From positions 1-23,129 of the IMG/VR virus record IMGVR_UViG_3300001533_002344: a stretch of DNA of 23,129 bases; one strand, written 5' to 3'. Origin of the DNA: a virus. Every line of letters starts with the position of its first letter. The stretch's first letter is position 1. Of the stretch, positions 16,085-20,967 are shown piece after piece. The notes beneath the pieces are model-generated. The model made no database searches. It had not been told where the DNA came from and worked only from the letters and a program-made list of their open reading frames with translations. Both the position numbers and the translations under genes were made by a program.

Positions 16085-16115
16085 CAAAGCTAATATATTT
16101 ATTACCAAAAAACAA
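16085..16115 (-). promoter_or_regulatory. Bacteroidota-type promoter for the virion operon
   Basis: On the minus strand TTG (16115-16113), a 20-nt spacer, then TAGCTTTG (16092-16085). This fits the Bacteroidota consensus TTG / TAnnTTTG with 19-21 nt spacing. Transcription would start near 16078, about 24 nt before the terS ATG. A second TACATTTG box (16142-16135) lacks a well-placed upstream element. Confidence 0.55.
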
Positions 16116-16142
16116 TAGTTTAATCTATGGTGTTCAAATGTA

Positions 16143-16310
16143 TTTCAAATATGGTTAACATAAAATCCTTATGCCACTATGCTTTTATGAGTTTTTAAAA
16201 AAAATAAAAAATTTTTCATCTCACTTGCATATTCAAAAAATTTTTATATATGATAATTTTTTTAAATCAATATTACCATATATAAGTTTACAACCCCTTA
16301 TAAGGTAAAA
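16143..16310. other. AT-rich non-coding stretch upstream of the late promoter
   Basis: No convincing ORF. Very AT-rich, with two copies of AAAAAATTTTT (near 16209 and 16235) that would bend DNA, and a perfect 10-bp palindrome CCTTATAAGG at 16296-16305. Could hold activator or repressor sites for the late promoter. Confidence 0.4.
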
Positions 16311-16347
16311 TCGTTCTTTTGCCAGTGAAAAATACTTCAAAAATTTT

Positions 16348-16427
16348 GTGGGTCCCAACCCCACCTGTTCACCCTCTGGATGCGCCAAAAGTAGATTCGG
16401 ACCGGGAATCTCCAGTCGAGTCACCAA
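16348..16427. other. GC-rich foldable island in the divergent region
   Basis: An 80-nt island of about 55-60% GC in a very AT-rich surrounding. It can fold as two hairpins: GTGGG/CCCAC (16348-16352 with 16360-16364, 7-nt loop) and a longer one in which CTGG/CCAG (16376-16379 with 16412-16415) encloses AGATTC/GAATCT (16393-16398 with 16406-16411, loop GGACCGG). I could not fit it to a tRNA or a known ribozyme on either strand. Possibly a structured RNA or a protein-binding site. Confidence 0.4.
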
Positions 16428-16587
16428 TCTTTTCCCCTTTCACAGGACTTAACAATATTATTTATTATGACAGGATGGGTTACTTTTACATTTGTTATGA
16501 TAAGGACAGGTCCACTTGCAATTATATGTCATGTGACAGTAGTAACCTTTGCGTTTTTTATGTTATACGTTTCATACATATTTTTTT

Positions 16588-16677
16588 GAGTCATAAACCG
16601 GTCTTAGAGCGCGCGCCAAAAAACCAAAACATACGACCAAAACATACGACCAAAACATACGACCAAATTTATGACTC
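16588..16677. repeat. 10-bp inverted repeat flanking the iteron block
   Basis: GAGTCATAAA at 16588-16597 and its exact reverse complement TTTATGACTC at 16668-16677. Between them lie GCGCGCGCC (16608-16616) and the 13-bp tandem repeats. The arms contain the TTATGAC motif found elsewhere in the region. Confidence 0.7.
16624..16667. repeat. Three perfect 13-bp tandem repeats (iterons)
   Basis: CCAAAACATACGA occurs three times without a mismatch (16624-16636, 16637-16649, 16650-16662), followed by a partial CCAAA. The period of 13 bp puts copies about 1.2 helix turns apart. There are no unique spacers, so this is not a CRISPR array. Such iterons usually bind a replication initiator or a regulator. 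Confidence 0.75.
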
Positions 16678-16734
16678 CCTTATGACCACTTATGACCAGC
16701 AATACCAACGGATTCACTCCCCTCACTGGACCAT

Positions 16735-16794
16735 TGTTTACATATACTGTTTTATATTACCATGTTTACATATTATTTGTTACTGTTTTATATT
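16735..16794. repeat. Interleaved AT-rich direct repeats
   Basis: TGTTTACATAT occurs at 16735-16745 and 16763-16773, and TACTGTTTTATATT at 16745-16758 and 16781-16794. The pairs are interleaved, as if a 28-36 bp unit was duplicated and then diverged. Could be an easily melted element next to the iterons. Confidence 0.55.
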
Positions 16795-16895
16795 TTCACC
16801 GTTTTATGTTTATGACGGTCATGTTTATTACTTTTATGTTTTATATGATATTTTTGCCTGAATCCCGTCACTGGTCTGTGTTTCAAAGAACCAAC

Positions 16896-16969
16896 TAACT
16901 TTGTAGTTTAAAACTTAACAATTATTTAACATTAAATTAACATGCCGTTACTATTATTTATTACCTTTG
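16896..16969 (+). promoter_or_regulatory. Candidate promoter boxes upstream of the first rightward gene
   Basis: Two exact TAnnTTTG boxes on the plus strand: TAACTTTG (16896-16903) and TACCTTTG (16962-16969). Neither has a clean TTG at the right distance upstream, so they are weaker candidates than the late promoter. A small CCGG-8nt-CCGG hairpin (16977-16992) follows in the leader of the 17031 gene. Confidence 0.35.
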
Positions 16970-17030
16970 TTGTGTGCCGGGAATGAATCCGGTCAAATTA
17001 ACATTATGTTGAACTTAAAAATTTTTAGAG

Positions 17031-17681
17031 ATGGAATCACAAAAAGAACAAGGTCACGTCCCAACAATGGTTGAGGTGACTGCCAAGTTGCAAGCTGGTC
17101 AACCGTTGACCGAAGAGGAAAACAATGTTTTGGTAAAATTTTACCAAAACAACAAACAAGCATTAAACAAGGCCGCCGAAGCGGTTGCCGCTACCGAAGC
17201 CGAAGCCGCTGCCGAAGCCAGTTATGAGGTCAGGGTGCAAGACCACAGATTAGCAGTTAACACATTTGCAGCCGAAAACTTTGGATTCGGCAAAGTTGCC
17301 GATTTTACCGGCAAAGATGCCGACGGTAACAAACTTGTATTTTTTGACAAAATGCAATTCGACGACGCCAACACTTTAAAAACCCGCGTGCGGGAGTTGC
17401 TTAAACAACTGCCAAAGGTTCCGACCAAAAGTGGGAAAGGTAAAAAAGCAACCAAAACAATTTTAAATCCAAAATCGGGAAGCATAAATGCAAGCATTAT
17501 TAAAGTTGTAACCGAGGCGGGCGACGCCGGTATCAACCGCACCAGTCTGGAGCTTAAAGTTGCAAAGTTGCACACCGACAAAAAAGCGAAAGCTATTAAA
17601 CGTGCGGTCGGTCGTGCCGTAAACGGTAAACTGCAAATTAAACAAAAACCCGGGACTCAAAATTACATTTTGGCAAAGTAG
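17031..17681 (+). CDS. Putative DNA-binding protein with Ala/Glu-rich linker
   Basis: 216 aa, not assigned to a named family. Residues 10-45 are a helical segment (VEVTAKLQAGQPLTEEENNVLVKFY), residues 46-65 an Ala/Glu-rich helix, then a mixed alpha/beta part (HRLAVNTFAAENFGFGK). A basic linker (KSGKGKKATK, about 140) leads to a C-terminal winged-helix-like unit (SINASIIKVVTEAGDAGINRTSLELKVAKL...AVNGKLQIKQKPGTQNYIL). Its codon use is richer in GCC, CGC and GAC than the neighbours, which suggests separate origin. First rightward gene beside the iteron region, so a regulator or nucleoid-type role is plausible but unproven. Leader GAACTTAAAAA resembles the post-ribozyme leaders downstream. Confidence 0.7.
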   Translation: MESQKEQGHVPTMVEVTAKLQAGQPLTEEENNVLVKFYQNNKQALNKAAEAVAATEAEAAAEASYEVRVQDHRLAVNTFAAENFGFGKVADFTGKDADGNKLVFFDKMQFDDANTLKTRVRELLKQLPKVPTKSGKGKKATKTILNPKSGSINASIIKVVTEAGDAGINRTSLELKVAKLHTDKKAKAIKRAVGRAVNGKLQIKQKPGTQNYILAK

Positions 17682-17702
17682 TTTTTTAGTTTTGTTTTAG
17701 TT

Positions 17703-17716
17703 TTGTTTGCAAACAA
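17703..17716. promoter_or_regulatory. 14-bp perfect palindrome (operator-like) after the 17031 gene
   Basis: TTGTTTGCAAACAA is a perfect 14-bp palindrome. It is preceded by two tandem copies of TTTTAGTTTTG, each containing TAGTTTTG, an exact TAnnTTTG box (17687-17694 and 17698-17705). A repressor operator overlapping a promoter is one reading; the flanking T-runs are another reason to suspect a transcription end. Confidence 0.4.
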
Positions 17717-17801
17717 CGACTCCCCTGTTTTTTTGCACCCATTTTTGCAGTTTAACAAAATTTTTTTACTTCAAAGTAGTTTCACAAATTAACAGTACGA
17801 C

Positions 17802-17918
17802 ATGGAAACGCAAAACACCATACAACAAATTGACCACAATGGTTTTTTAAGCTGGTTATTTTTAAACATTGCAGTCAATAGCAATATTGACCATATTTTT
17901 TGTTGGTTTTATTGCTGA
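17802..17918 (+). CDS. Micro-ORF, 38 aa, HNG-motif peptide A (uncertain)
   Basis: Begins METQNTIQQIDHNGFLSWLF and ends in an aromatic stretch (HIFCWFYC). Uncertain as a gene. The reason to list it is the second micro-ORF at 18062, which shares NT...HNG and the DNA word ACCACAATGGTTT. Hydrophobic C-terminal half (about residues 15-38) could insert in a membrane. Confidence 0.25.
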   Translation: METQNTIQQIDHNGFLSWLFLNIAVNSNIDHIFCWFYC

Positions 17919-17949
17919 CTTTATTACTGCCCTGTTTTATTAGCTTTTA

Positions 17950-18020
17950 ACGGTTTATTTACTATTTGCAGGTTATTGCCTTATTTTTGGCAAAAGTTGT
18001 TTAAAACGCGAATAAACCGT
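17950..18020. repeat. 10-bp inverted repeat enclosing a smaller hairpin
   Basis: ACGGTTTATT (17950-17959) is the exact reverse complement of AATAAACCGT (18011-18020). The 51 nt between contain TTGCC/GGCAA (17976-17980 with 17989-17993). The element lies between the two micro-ORFs. As RNA it would be a two-tier stem; as DNA a spaced operator pair. Function unknown. Confidence 0.5.
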
Positions 18021-18061
18021 ATTTAAACAAAGGTTTTATTTTTACCTATATTTTTACTGTT

Positions 18062-18163
18062 ATGACACGAATCAACACATACAACCACAATGGTTTAAAC
18101 CCGATTTTTAGCCGATTTGCCGGACTTTATAGCAATTTTATTTACATTATTTTAGTTGCTTAA
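18062..18163 (+). CDS. Micro-ORF, 33 aa, HNG-motif peptide B (uncertain)
   Basis: MTRINTYNHNGLNPIFSRFA followed by a hydrophobic end (LYSNFIYIILVA). Shares NT-x-HNG with the micro-ORF at 17802 and has a similar amphipathic to hydrophobic layout. Could be a small membrane peptide or chance; the shared motif is short. Confidence 0.25.
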   Translation: MTRINTYNHNGLNPIFSRFAGLYSNFIYIILVA

Positions 18164-18186
18164 ATCGGGATTCAATTAGTTACCAG

Positions 18187-18292
18187 CGGAGCCCGACGGG
18201 AGCCGAGGTTGACCAGTCTGGCTCCGACAGGGGTATCGGCGGATTTGGGGGAAGGGGACCTTATAATAGGAAAATTTCTCCGTCCAAATCCG
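18187..18292 (+). ncRNA. GC-rich structured RNA element upstream of ribozyme 1 (family unknown)
   Basis: Two long-range stems can form: CGGAGCC/GGCTCCG (18187-18193 with 18220-18226) and CGGATTTGG/CCAAATCCG (18240-18248 with 18284-18292). A second GGAGCC (18199-18204) competes for the same partner, which would allow two alternative folds. The element is far richer in G and C than its surroundings and ends 12 nt before the first hammerhead. I do not recognise the family; strand is inferred from the downstream genes. Confidence 0.4.
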
Positions 18293-18304
18293 ATTCTAAA
18301 ATAA

Positions 18305-18354
18305 GACATGCTGATGAGACTTGATTAGTCGAAACTAATAATTTAGTCCATGTC
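18305..18354 (+). ncRNA. Hammerhead ribozyme 1 (type I)
   Basis: All conserved core positions are present. Stem I GACATG/CATGTC (18305-18310 with 18349-18354, 6 bp); core CTGATGA (18311-18317); stem II GACT/AGTC (18318-18321 with 18327-18330) with the preferred G10.1-C11.1 pair and a 5-nt loop TGATT; GAA (18331-18333); stem III ACTAA/TTAGT (18334-18338 with 18343-18347) with the required A15.1-U16.1 pair and loop TAAT; C17 at 18348. Self-cleavage is predicted between 18348 and 18349, 27 nt before the ATG at 18376. Stem I is short and has no obvious internal loop for loop-loop contact, so speed in the cell is uncertain. Confidence 0.85.
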
Positions 18355-18375
18355 AAACTTAAAAAATTAATTGTT
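18349..18375 (+). promoter_or_regulatory. 27-nt leader left by ribozyme 1
   Basis: The RNA between the predicted cut and the ATG at 18376. It reads ATGTCAAACTTAAAAA then AATTAATTGTT, nearly the same as the 27 nt after ribozyme 2. No Shine-Dalgarno; the AT-rich leader resembles Bacteroidota translation leaders. Confidence 0.7.
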
Positions 18376-18528
18376 ATGAAAAAGAAAAACATTAGATGTC
18401 CAAAATGCAATAAAAGACAAGACGCTGAAGTTTTTTATTGCGGTGGTCGAATAGTTAATGTTCTTATGACGGAATGTGGTCATAGCTTTGACTTTCAACC
18501 AGAAAAAGTATTAACCACTAAAAATTAA
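18376..18528 (+). CDS. Small zinc-ribbon-like protein, 50 aa
   Basis: Basic N-terminus, then C8-x2-C11 (CPKC), C22, C34 and H36 (ECGHSF), which could bind one zinc ion. Not assigned to a family. First gene after ribozyme 1; the next gene starts 5 nt after its stop. Confidence 0.65.
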   Translation: MKKKNIRCPKCNKRQDAEVFYCGGRIVNVLMTECGHSFDFQPEKVLTTKN

Positions 18529-18533
18529 TTACC

Positions 18534-19103
18534 ATGAAAAAATTATCAATAAACCAATTAAGAAAACACTTTGACGGGATGAGTCATTGGGAAGTACAGA
18601 AACACATTCCTAATGACATTTATATGTCAAGGCAAGGGAATAAAAACATTCTCAGTAAGCTGGTGATTGCTTGCAATAAAGTACCGAGAGCCGACAGGAC
18701 GTTTGAAAACAAAACAGATGAAATTCCGTATGCTGCTAAGATGGCAAAAAATATGCTGGAAGTGGCGTATGAAATACGGAATTTGGTTGATAAAGTAGAT
18801 GCAAGCGAAGCAGAAACGGCAATTGAAATATTACAGGTATGTAATATAATGTTCATACGTATGTTCGGTGACCAATTAACCAAACTAATCTTTGAAGGTA
18901 AAAACCTTGAAGACTGGTTTAAATCAATTTACTGTGATGAACAATTGGTTGAAAAAGCAAGGTTTTATCATAATATTGAAACTCTGCATTTGATGGGCTG
19001 GTTGCCGTATGAAATCAGAATGAGGGAAGAGGCAAAAAATGCAGAACATGCAGAACGCAAGAGGATGAGAGAAATATACATTGAAGAAAAAAAGGCATAC
19101 TGA
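18534..19103 (+). CDS. Helical early protein of unknown function, 189 aa
   Basis: Soluble and mostly helical. N-terminus MKKLSINQLRKHFDGMSHWEV, central AETAIEILQVCNIMFIRMFGDQL, and a charged C-terminal helix (EEAKNAEHAERKRMREIYIEEKK). No recognised motif. Its stop codon TGA (19101-19103) lies inside the conserved core of hammerhead ribozyme 2, so ribosomes finishing this gene would cover the ribozyme and could delay folding or cleavage. Confidence 0.75.
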   Translation: MKKLSINQLRKHFDGMSHWEVQKHIPNDIYMSRQGNKNILSKLVIACNKVPRADRTFENKTDEIPYAAKMAKNMLEVAYEIRNLVDKVDASEAETAIEILQVCNIMFIRMFGDQLTKLIFEGKNLEDWFKSIYCDEQLVEKARFYHNIETLHLMGWLPYEIRMREEAKNAEHAERKRMREIYIEEKKAY

Positions 19104-19150
19104 TGAAGGTTTAATACCAGAAAACAGGGTTAAAAACCCTGTTCTATGTC
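19094..19150 (+). ncRNA. Hammerhead ribozyme 2 (type I)
   Basis: Stem I GGCATA/TATGTC (19094-19099 with 19145-19150, 6 bp with one G-U); core CTGATGA (19100-19106); stem II GGT/ACC (19108-19110 with 19116-19118) with loop TTAAT; GAA (19120-19122); stem III AACAGGG/CCCTGTT (19123-19129 with 19137-19143, 7 bp, A15.1-U16.1 present); C17 at 19144. Predicted cut between 19144 and 19145, 27 nt before the ATG at 19172. Weak point: positions 10.1 and 11.1 are A-A instead of G-C, which should slow the reaction. The core overlaps the stop codon of the upstream gene. Confidence 0.72.
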
Positions 19151-19171
19151 AAACTTAAAAATTAATTTGTT
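19145..19171 (+). promoter_or_regulatory. 27-nt leader left by ribozyme 2
   Basis: Same length and nearly the same sequence as the leader after ribozyme 1: ATGTCAAACTTAAAAA, then TTAATTTGTT, ending at the ATG at 19172. Confidence 0.7.
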
Positions 19172-19408
19172 ATGAAAAATTTAAGTGACTCAAGAAAAAA
19201 AGAACTGTTCCAAATACTAATGGAAGAGTACGGCTACGACGATGAAATGTCGTTCCTTGAAACAGAATGTATGGGTGGTTGTGTGCCGGGAATATGTACC
19301 AACTGCGAATGTACGTACGATTATGAACCAGACCAGGATAGGGGCTGGTGTGATGAATGTGAGAGTAATACGGTTGTATCTGCGCTCATTTTGAGTGGTA
19401 TTATTTAA
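19172..19408 (+). CDS. Small zinc-ribbon phage protein, 78 aa
   Basis: C42-x2-C45 (ICTNC) and C60-x2-C63 (GWCDEC) form a zinc-ribbon pair; C33, C37 and C47 are further cysteines. The C-terminus SNTVVSALILSGII with the preceding EPDQDRGWCDEC is a pattern I recall from many small hypothetical phage proteins. Function unknown; zinc ribbons of this size often bind nucleic acid or a partner protein. Confidence 0.75.
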   Translation: MKNLSDSRKKELFQILMEEYGYDDEMSFLETECMGGCVPGICTNCECTYDYEPDQDRGWCDECESNTVVSALILSGII

Positions 19409-19419
19409 TTCATAAGAAA

Positions 19420-19611
19420 ATGGAATCTTTGAGAATCTCATTTATAAGAGAATTACCAACAAGACCAGAACCTACCTATTTGGTAGAATATACTAATGGG
19501 CTTGTTGAACGTTGGACGTATGAAAAAATGCATTCCCTTTGTGGTAGAGGTAACATTCCACAGGTATTAATCGGTGCATATGTTCGTACTATGGAAATAT
19601 GTGTAAATTAA
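19420..19611 (+). CDS. Hypothetical protein, 63 aa
   Basis: No recognised domain. Sequence is compact and mixed (SFIRELPTRPEPTYLVEYTN, then VERWTYEKMH). Starts 11 nt after the preceding stop and continues the tightly packed early operon. Confidence 0.55.
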   Translation: MESLRISFIRELPTRPEPTYLVEYTNGLVERWTYEKMHSLCGRGNIPQVLIGAYVRTMEICVN

Positions 19612-19617
19612 ATAATC

Positions 19618-19785
19618 ATGAAAGCATTAATATTATTTACAGAATTTGTTCTGGTGAGTGTATTCTTTGGAATTGCGCTTGAAACAGAAAATTACTTTGC
19701 TGCTGTCATTTCAATATTGTTTCTAATTTCAGTAGTAGTGGATTCACTTTTAATGGATTATAAAGAAACCGAAGACAATGGTTAA
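19618..19785 (+). CDS. Small inner-membrane protein, 55 aa
   Basis: Two hydrophobic segments (about residues 2-20 and 26-44) joined by ETENY, with an acidic tail (DYKETEDNG) that should face the cytoplasm. Overlaps the next gene by 8 nt. Could be an early membrane protein, for example for exclusion or host takeover; no motif supports a specific role. Confidence 0.6.
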   Translation: MKALILFTEFVLVSVFFGIALETENYFAAVISILFLISVVVDSLLMDYKETEDNG

Positions 19786-20329
19786 AACACGAATATTGGG
19801 ATTTTATGTAATCCTAACAGAAAGTCGTTATGATACCGAAGGTAAAGTAACGAATGTTAGTTTTTCTAATTATGAAAAACAAATGATAAAAAAGCGGAAA
19901 GCATACACTACGGATGTAGAAAGAGAGAGCTGTGATGGAACGTTCTCTATTACAAGGAAAATGGTTTTCCCAGAACTTAATGCAGAGGAATTGCAACAAT
20001 TAATTGAAGAAACCAACATTGAATATGAAAGGGAAACTTCATATTCCCTAACATTGGAATTTGAGCCTCTTCCTGCAAAATCTTATAGCTGTTATGATAA
20101 TTTCAAAAATCAAAGTACAAATGCTTATATTAACATTATCTTTGGATTTGAGGGTTATGAAAATATAGACGAAAAAAGTCTAATAATACAAAGGAACTAC
20201 CAATTTCAGGAAGATATAATTAACGAAATCTTTGAAGCAATTGATAATGAGGAATGGGAAGAGCTTCAAGATTTAATGGAAGAAGAATTTATCTATGATG
20301 AAACTCAACTCGAAATTAAATTTGAATAA
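19778..20329 (+). CDS. Hypothetical acidic protein, 183 aa
   Basis: N-terminal beta-rich part (RILGFYVILTESRYDTEGKVTNVSFSNYEK), basic patch KKRKAYTTD, then a second beta-rich part and a strongly acidic C-terminal helix (FEAIDNEEWEELQDLMEEEFIYDE). The acidic tail is the sort of feature seen in DNA-mimic or inhibitor proteins, but nothing more can be said. Start overlaps the membrane protein gene. Confidence 0.7.
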   Translation: MVKTRILGFYVILTESRYDTEGKVTNVSFSNYEKQMIKKRKAYTTDVERESCDGTFSITRKMVFPELNAEELQQLIEETNIEYERETSYSLTLEFEPLPAKSYSCYDNFKNQSTNAYINIIFGFEGYENIDEKSLIIQRNYQFQEDIINEIFEAIDNEEWEELQDLMEEEFIYDETQLEIKFE

Positions 20330-20330
20330 A

Positions 20331-20618
20331 ATGAACAAAGAAGAAGAAGAACGGCTTATTTATGCCGTAAAAAAAGGGGGACCTTATTCTATACTTTTAG
20401 AAATGGAAAGAATATTCCCAATAAGAATAATTAGCTGGTGTGTTAAAGATTTTGAACAAAAAGCCAGTGAAATAGAAGAAAATGCTGGTAAAAAAATATT
20501 TGACCGTAGTAAATTTTTAGACGCATTGTCTGAAATGATTGCTAAACATGATTGTAACTTTGGCATTTCCTGGGATACTGTTGAATGTTATTTGTATGAA
20601 AATTGTAAATTGGATTAA
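20331..20618 (+). CDS. Hypothetical protein, 95 aa
   Basis: The ATG at 20331, one base after the preceding stop, is preferred over an upstream in-frame ATG (20295) that lies inside the previous gene. Helical: NKEEEERLIYAVKKGG, LEMERIFPIRIISWCVKDFEQ, FLDALSEMIAKH. No recognised domain. Confidence 0.65.
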   Translation: MNKEEEERLIYAVKKGGPYSILLEMERIFPIRIISWCVKDFEQKASEIEENAGKKIFDRSKFLDALSEMIAKHDCNFGISWDTVECYLYENCKLD

Positions 20619-20620
20619 AA

Positions 20621-20788
20621 ATGAAAAAGCAAAAGTTAGAGGATGTTCAAGAATTTATGCTTGAAGGGGGATTATTAACAGTTAAAGACTGGAACAAACG
20701 GAGAGACGTTGTCAAAAAAATCTTTCCAATGGAATTAATTAACGAATTGGATTCAAGTAGTTACATAACATCACTGGATTTGATTTAA
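20621..20788 (+). CDS. Small hypothetical protein, 55 aa
   Basis: MKKQKLEDVQEFMLEGGLLT, then VKDWNKRRDVVKKIFPMELI and a short Ser-rich end. Helical and amphipathic; starts 2 nt after the preceding stop, so it belongs to the same operon. Family unknown. Confidence 0.55.
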   Translation: MKKQKLEDVQEFMLEGGLLTVKDWNKRRDVVKKIFPMELINELDSSSYITSLDLI

Positions 20789-20798
20789 GTTTGATAAT

Positions 20799-20822
20799 AG
20801 GGACAGGGGGAGCCCTGTCCCT
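20799..20822 (+). terminator. Perfect 10-bp GC-rich hairpin after the 20621 gene
   Basis: AGGGACAGGG (20799-20808) pairs fully with CCCTGTCCCT (20813-20822) around the loop GGAG. It is followed by AAAA rather than T, so it is not a standard intrinsic terminator; it could protect the 3' end of the upstream RNA or act with the tRNA-like element that starts 6 nt later. Confidence 0.5.
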
Positions 20823-20827
20823 AAAAC

Positions 20828-20907
20828 GGCATAGCCCATGCGGATGAGAGCTTGCATAGGGGTCTGGAACTATAAAAAGGTTGGTGGTTCGAATCCATCC
20901 AATGCCA
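20828..20907 (+). tRNA. tRNA-like element, degenerate or atypical
   Basis: The T arm is perfect: GGTGG-TTCGAAT-CCATC (20883-20899) with the box B word GGTTCGAATCC. The acceptor stem GGCATAG/CAATGCC (20828-20834 with 20900-20906) pairs with one A-A mismatch, and the discriminator is A (20907); CCA is not encoded. The D region (TAGCCC...GG...GAGC) resembles an A box but is shifted. I could not find a 5-bp stem with a 7-nt anticodon loop, so no amino acid is assigned. Could be a decayed tRNA, an attachment-site remnant or an RNase P/Z processing signal. A small ACTCTT/AAGAGT hairpin (20912-20926) follows. Confidence 0.4.
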
Positions 20908-20967
20908 CAATACTCTTCTAAAGAGTTAAGTGTTAATTAATAATTGTTAAATTTAAAGAAAAGAACA

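Larger units (their letters stand above)
16465..16822. repeat. Scattered TTATGAC motifs; candidate replication origin/operator region
   Basis: TTATGAC occurs at 16465, 16669, 16680, 16690 and 16810 on the plus strand and inverted (GTCATAA) at 16590. The three central copies are spaced 10-11 bp, one helix turn, directly after the 13-bp iterons. ATGACGGTCAT (16812-16822) is an 11-nt palindrome on the same motif. AT-rich direct repeats follow (16735-16794). Iterons plus an AT-rich stretch between divergent operons is a typical phage origin layout; origin function is inference. No convincing gene: a plus-strand frame here is open but repeat-driven. Confidence 0.5.

Noticed and set aside
16348-16427. 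GC-rich island as a tRNA on either strand.
   Set aside because: No TTCRANY T loop with a 5-bp stem and no matching acceptor stem could be found.
16624-16667. The 13-bp tandem repeats as a CRISPR array.
   Set aside because: Units are head to tail with no unique spacers and are too short.
16319-16861. A 180-codon plus-strand open frame across the divergent region (TTG start).
   Set aside because: It runs through the GC-rich island, the 13-bp tandem repeats and AT-rich direct repeats; composition is Tyr/Phe/Ile/Cys-rich without any domain. It looks like chance openness in non-coding DNA.
17222-17660. Minus-strand frames opposite the 17031 gene.
   Set aside because: The plus-strand protein has clear domain-like organisation and a suitable leader; the opposite frames do not.
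20840-20870. CGGATGA in the tRNA-like element as a hammerhead core.
   Set aside because: The invariant U4 is G, and the base before the GAA cannot pair as 11.1.
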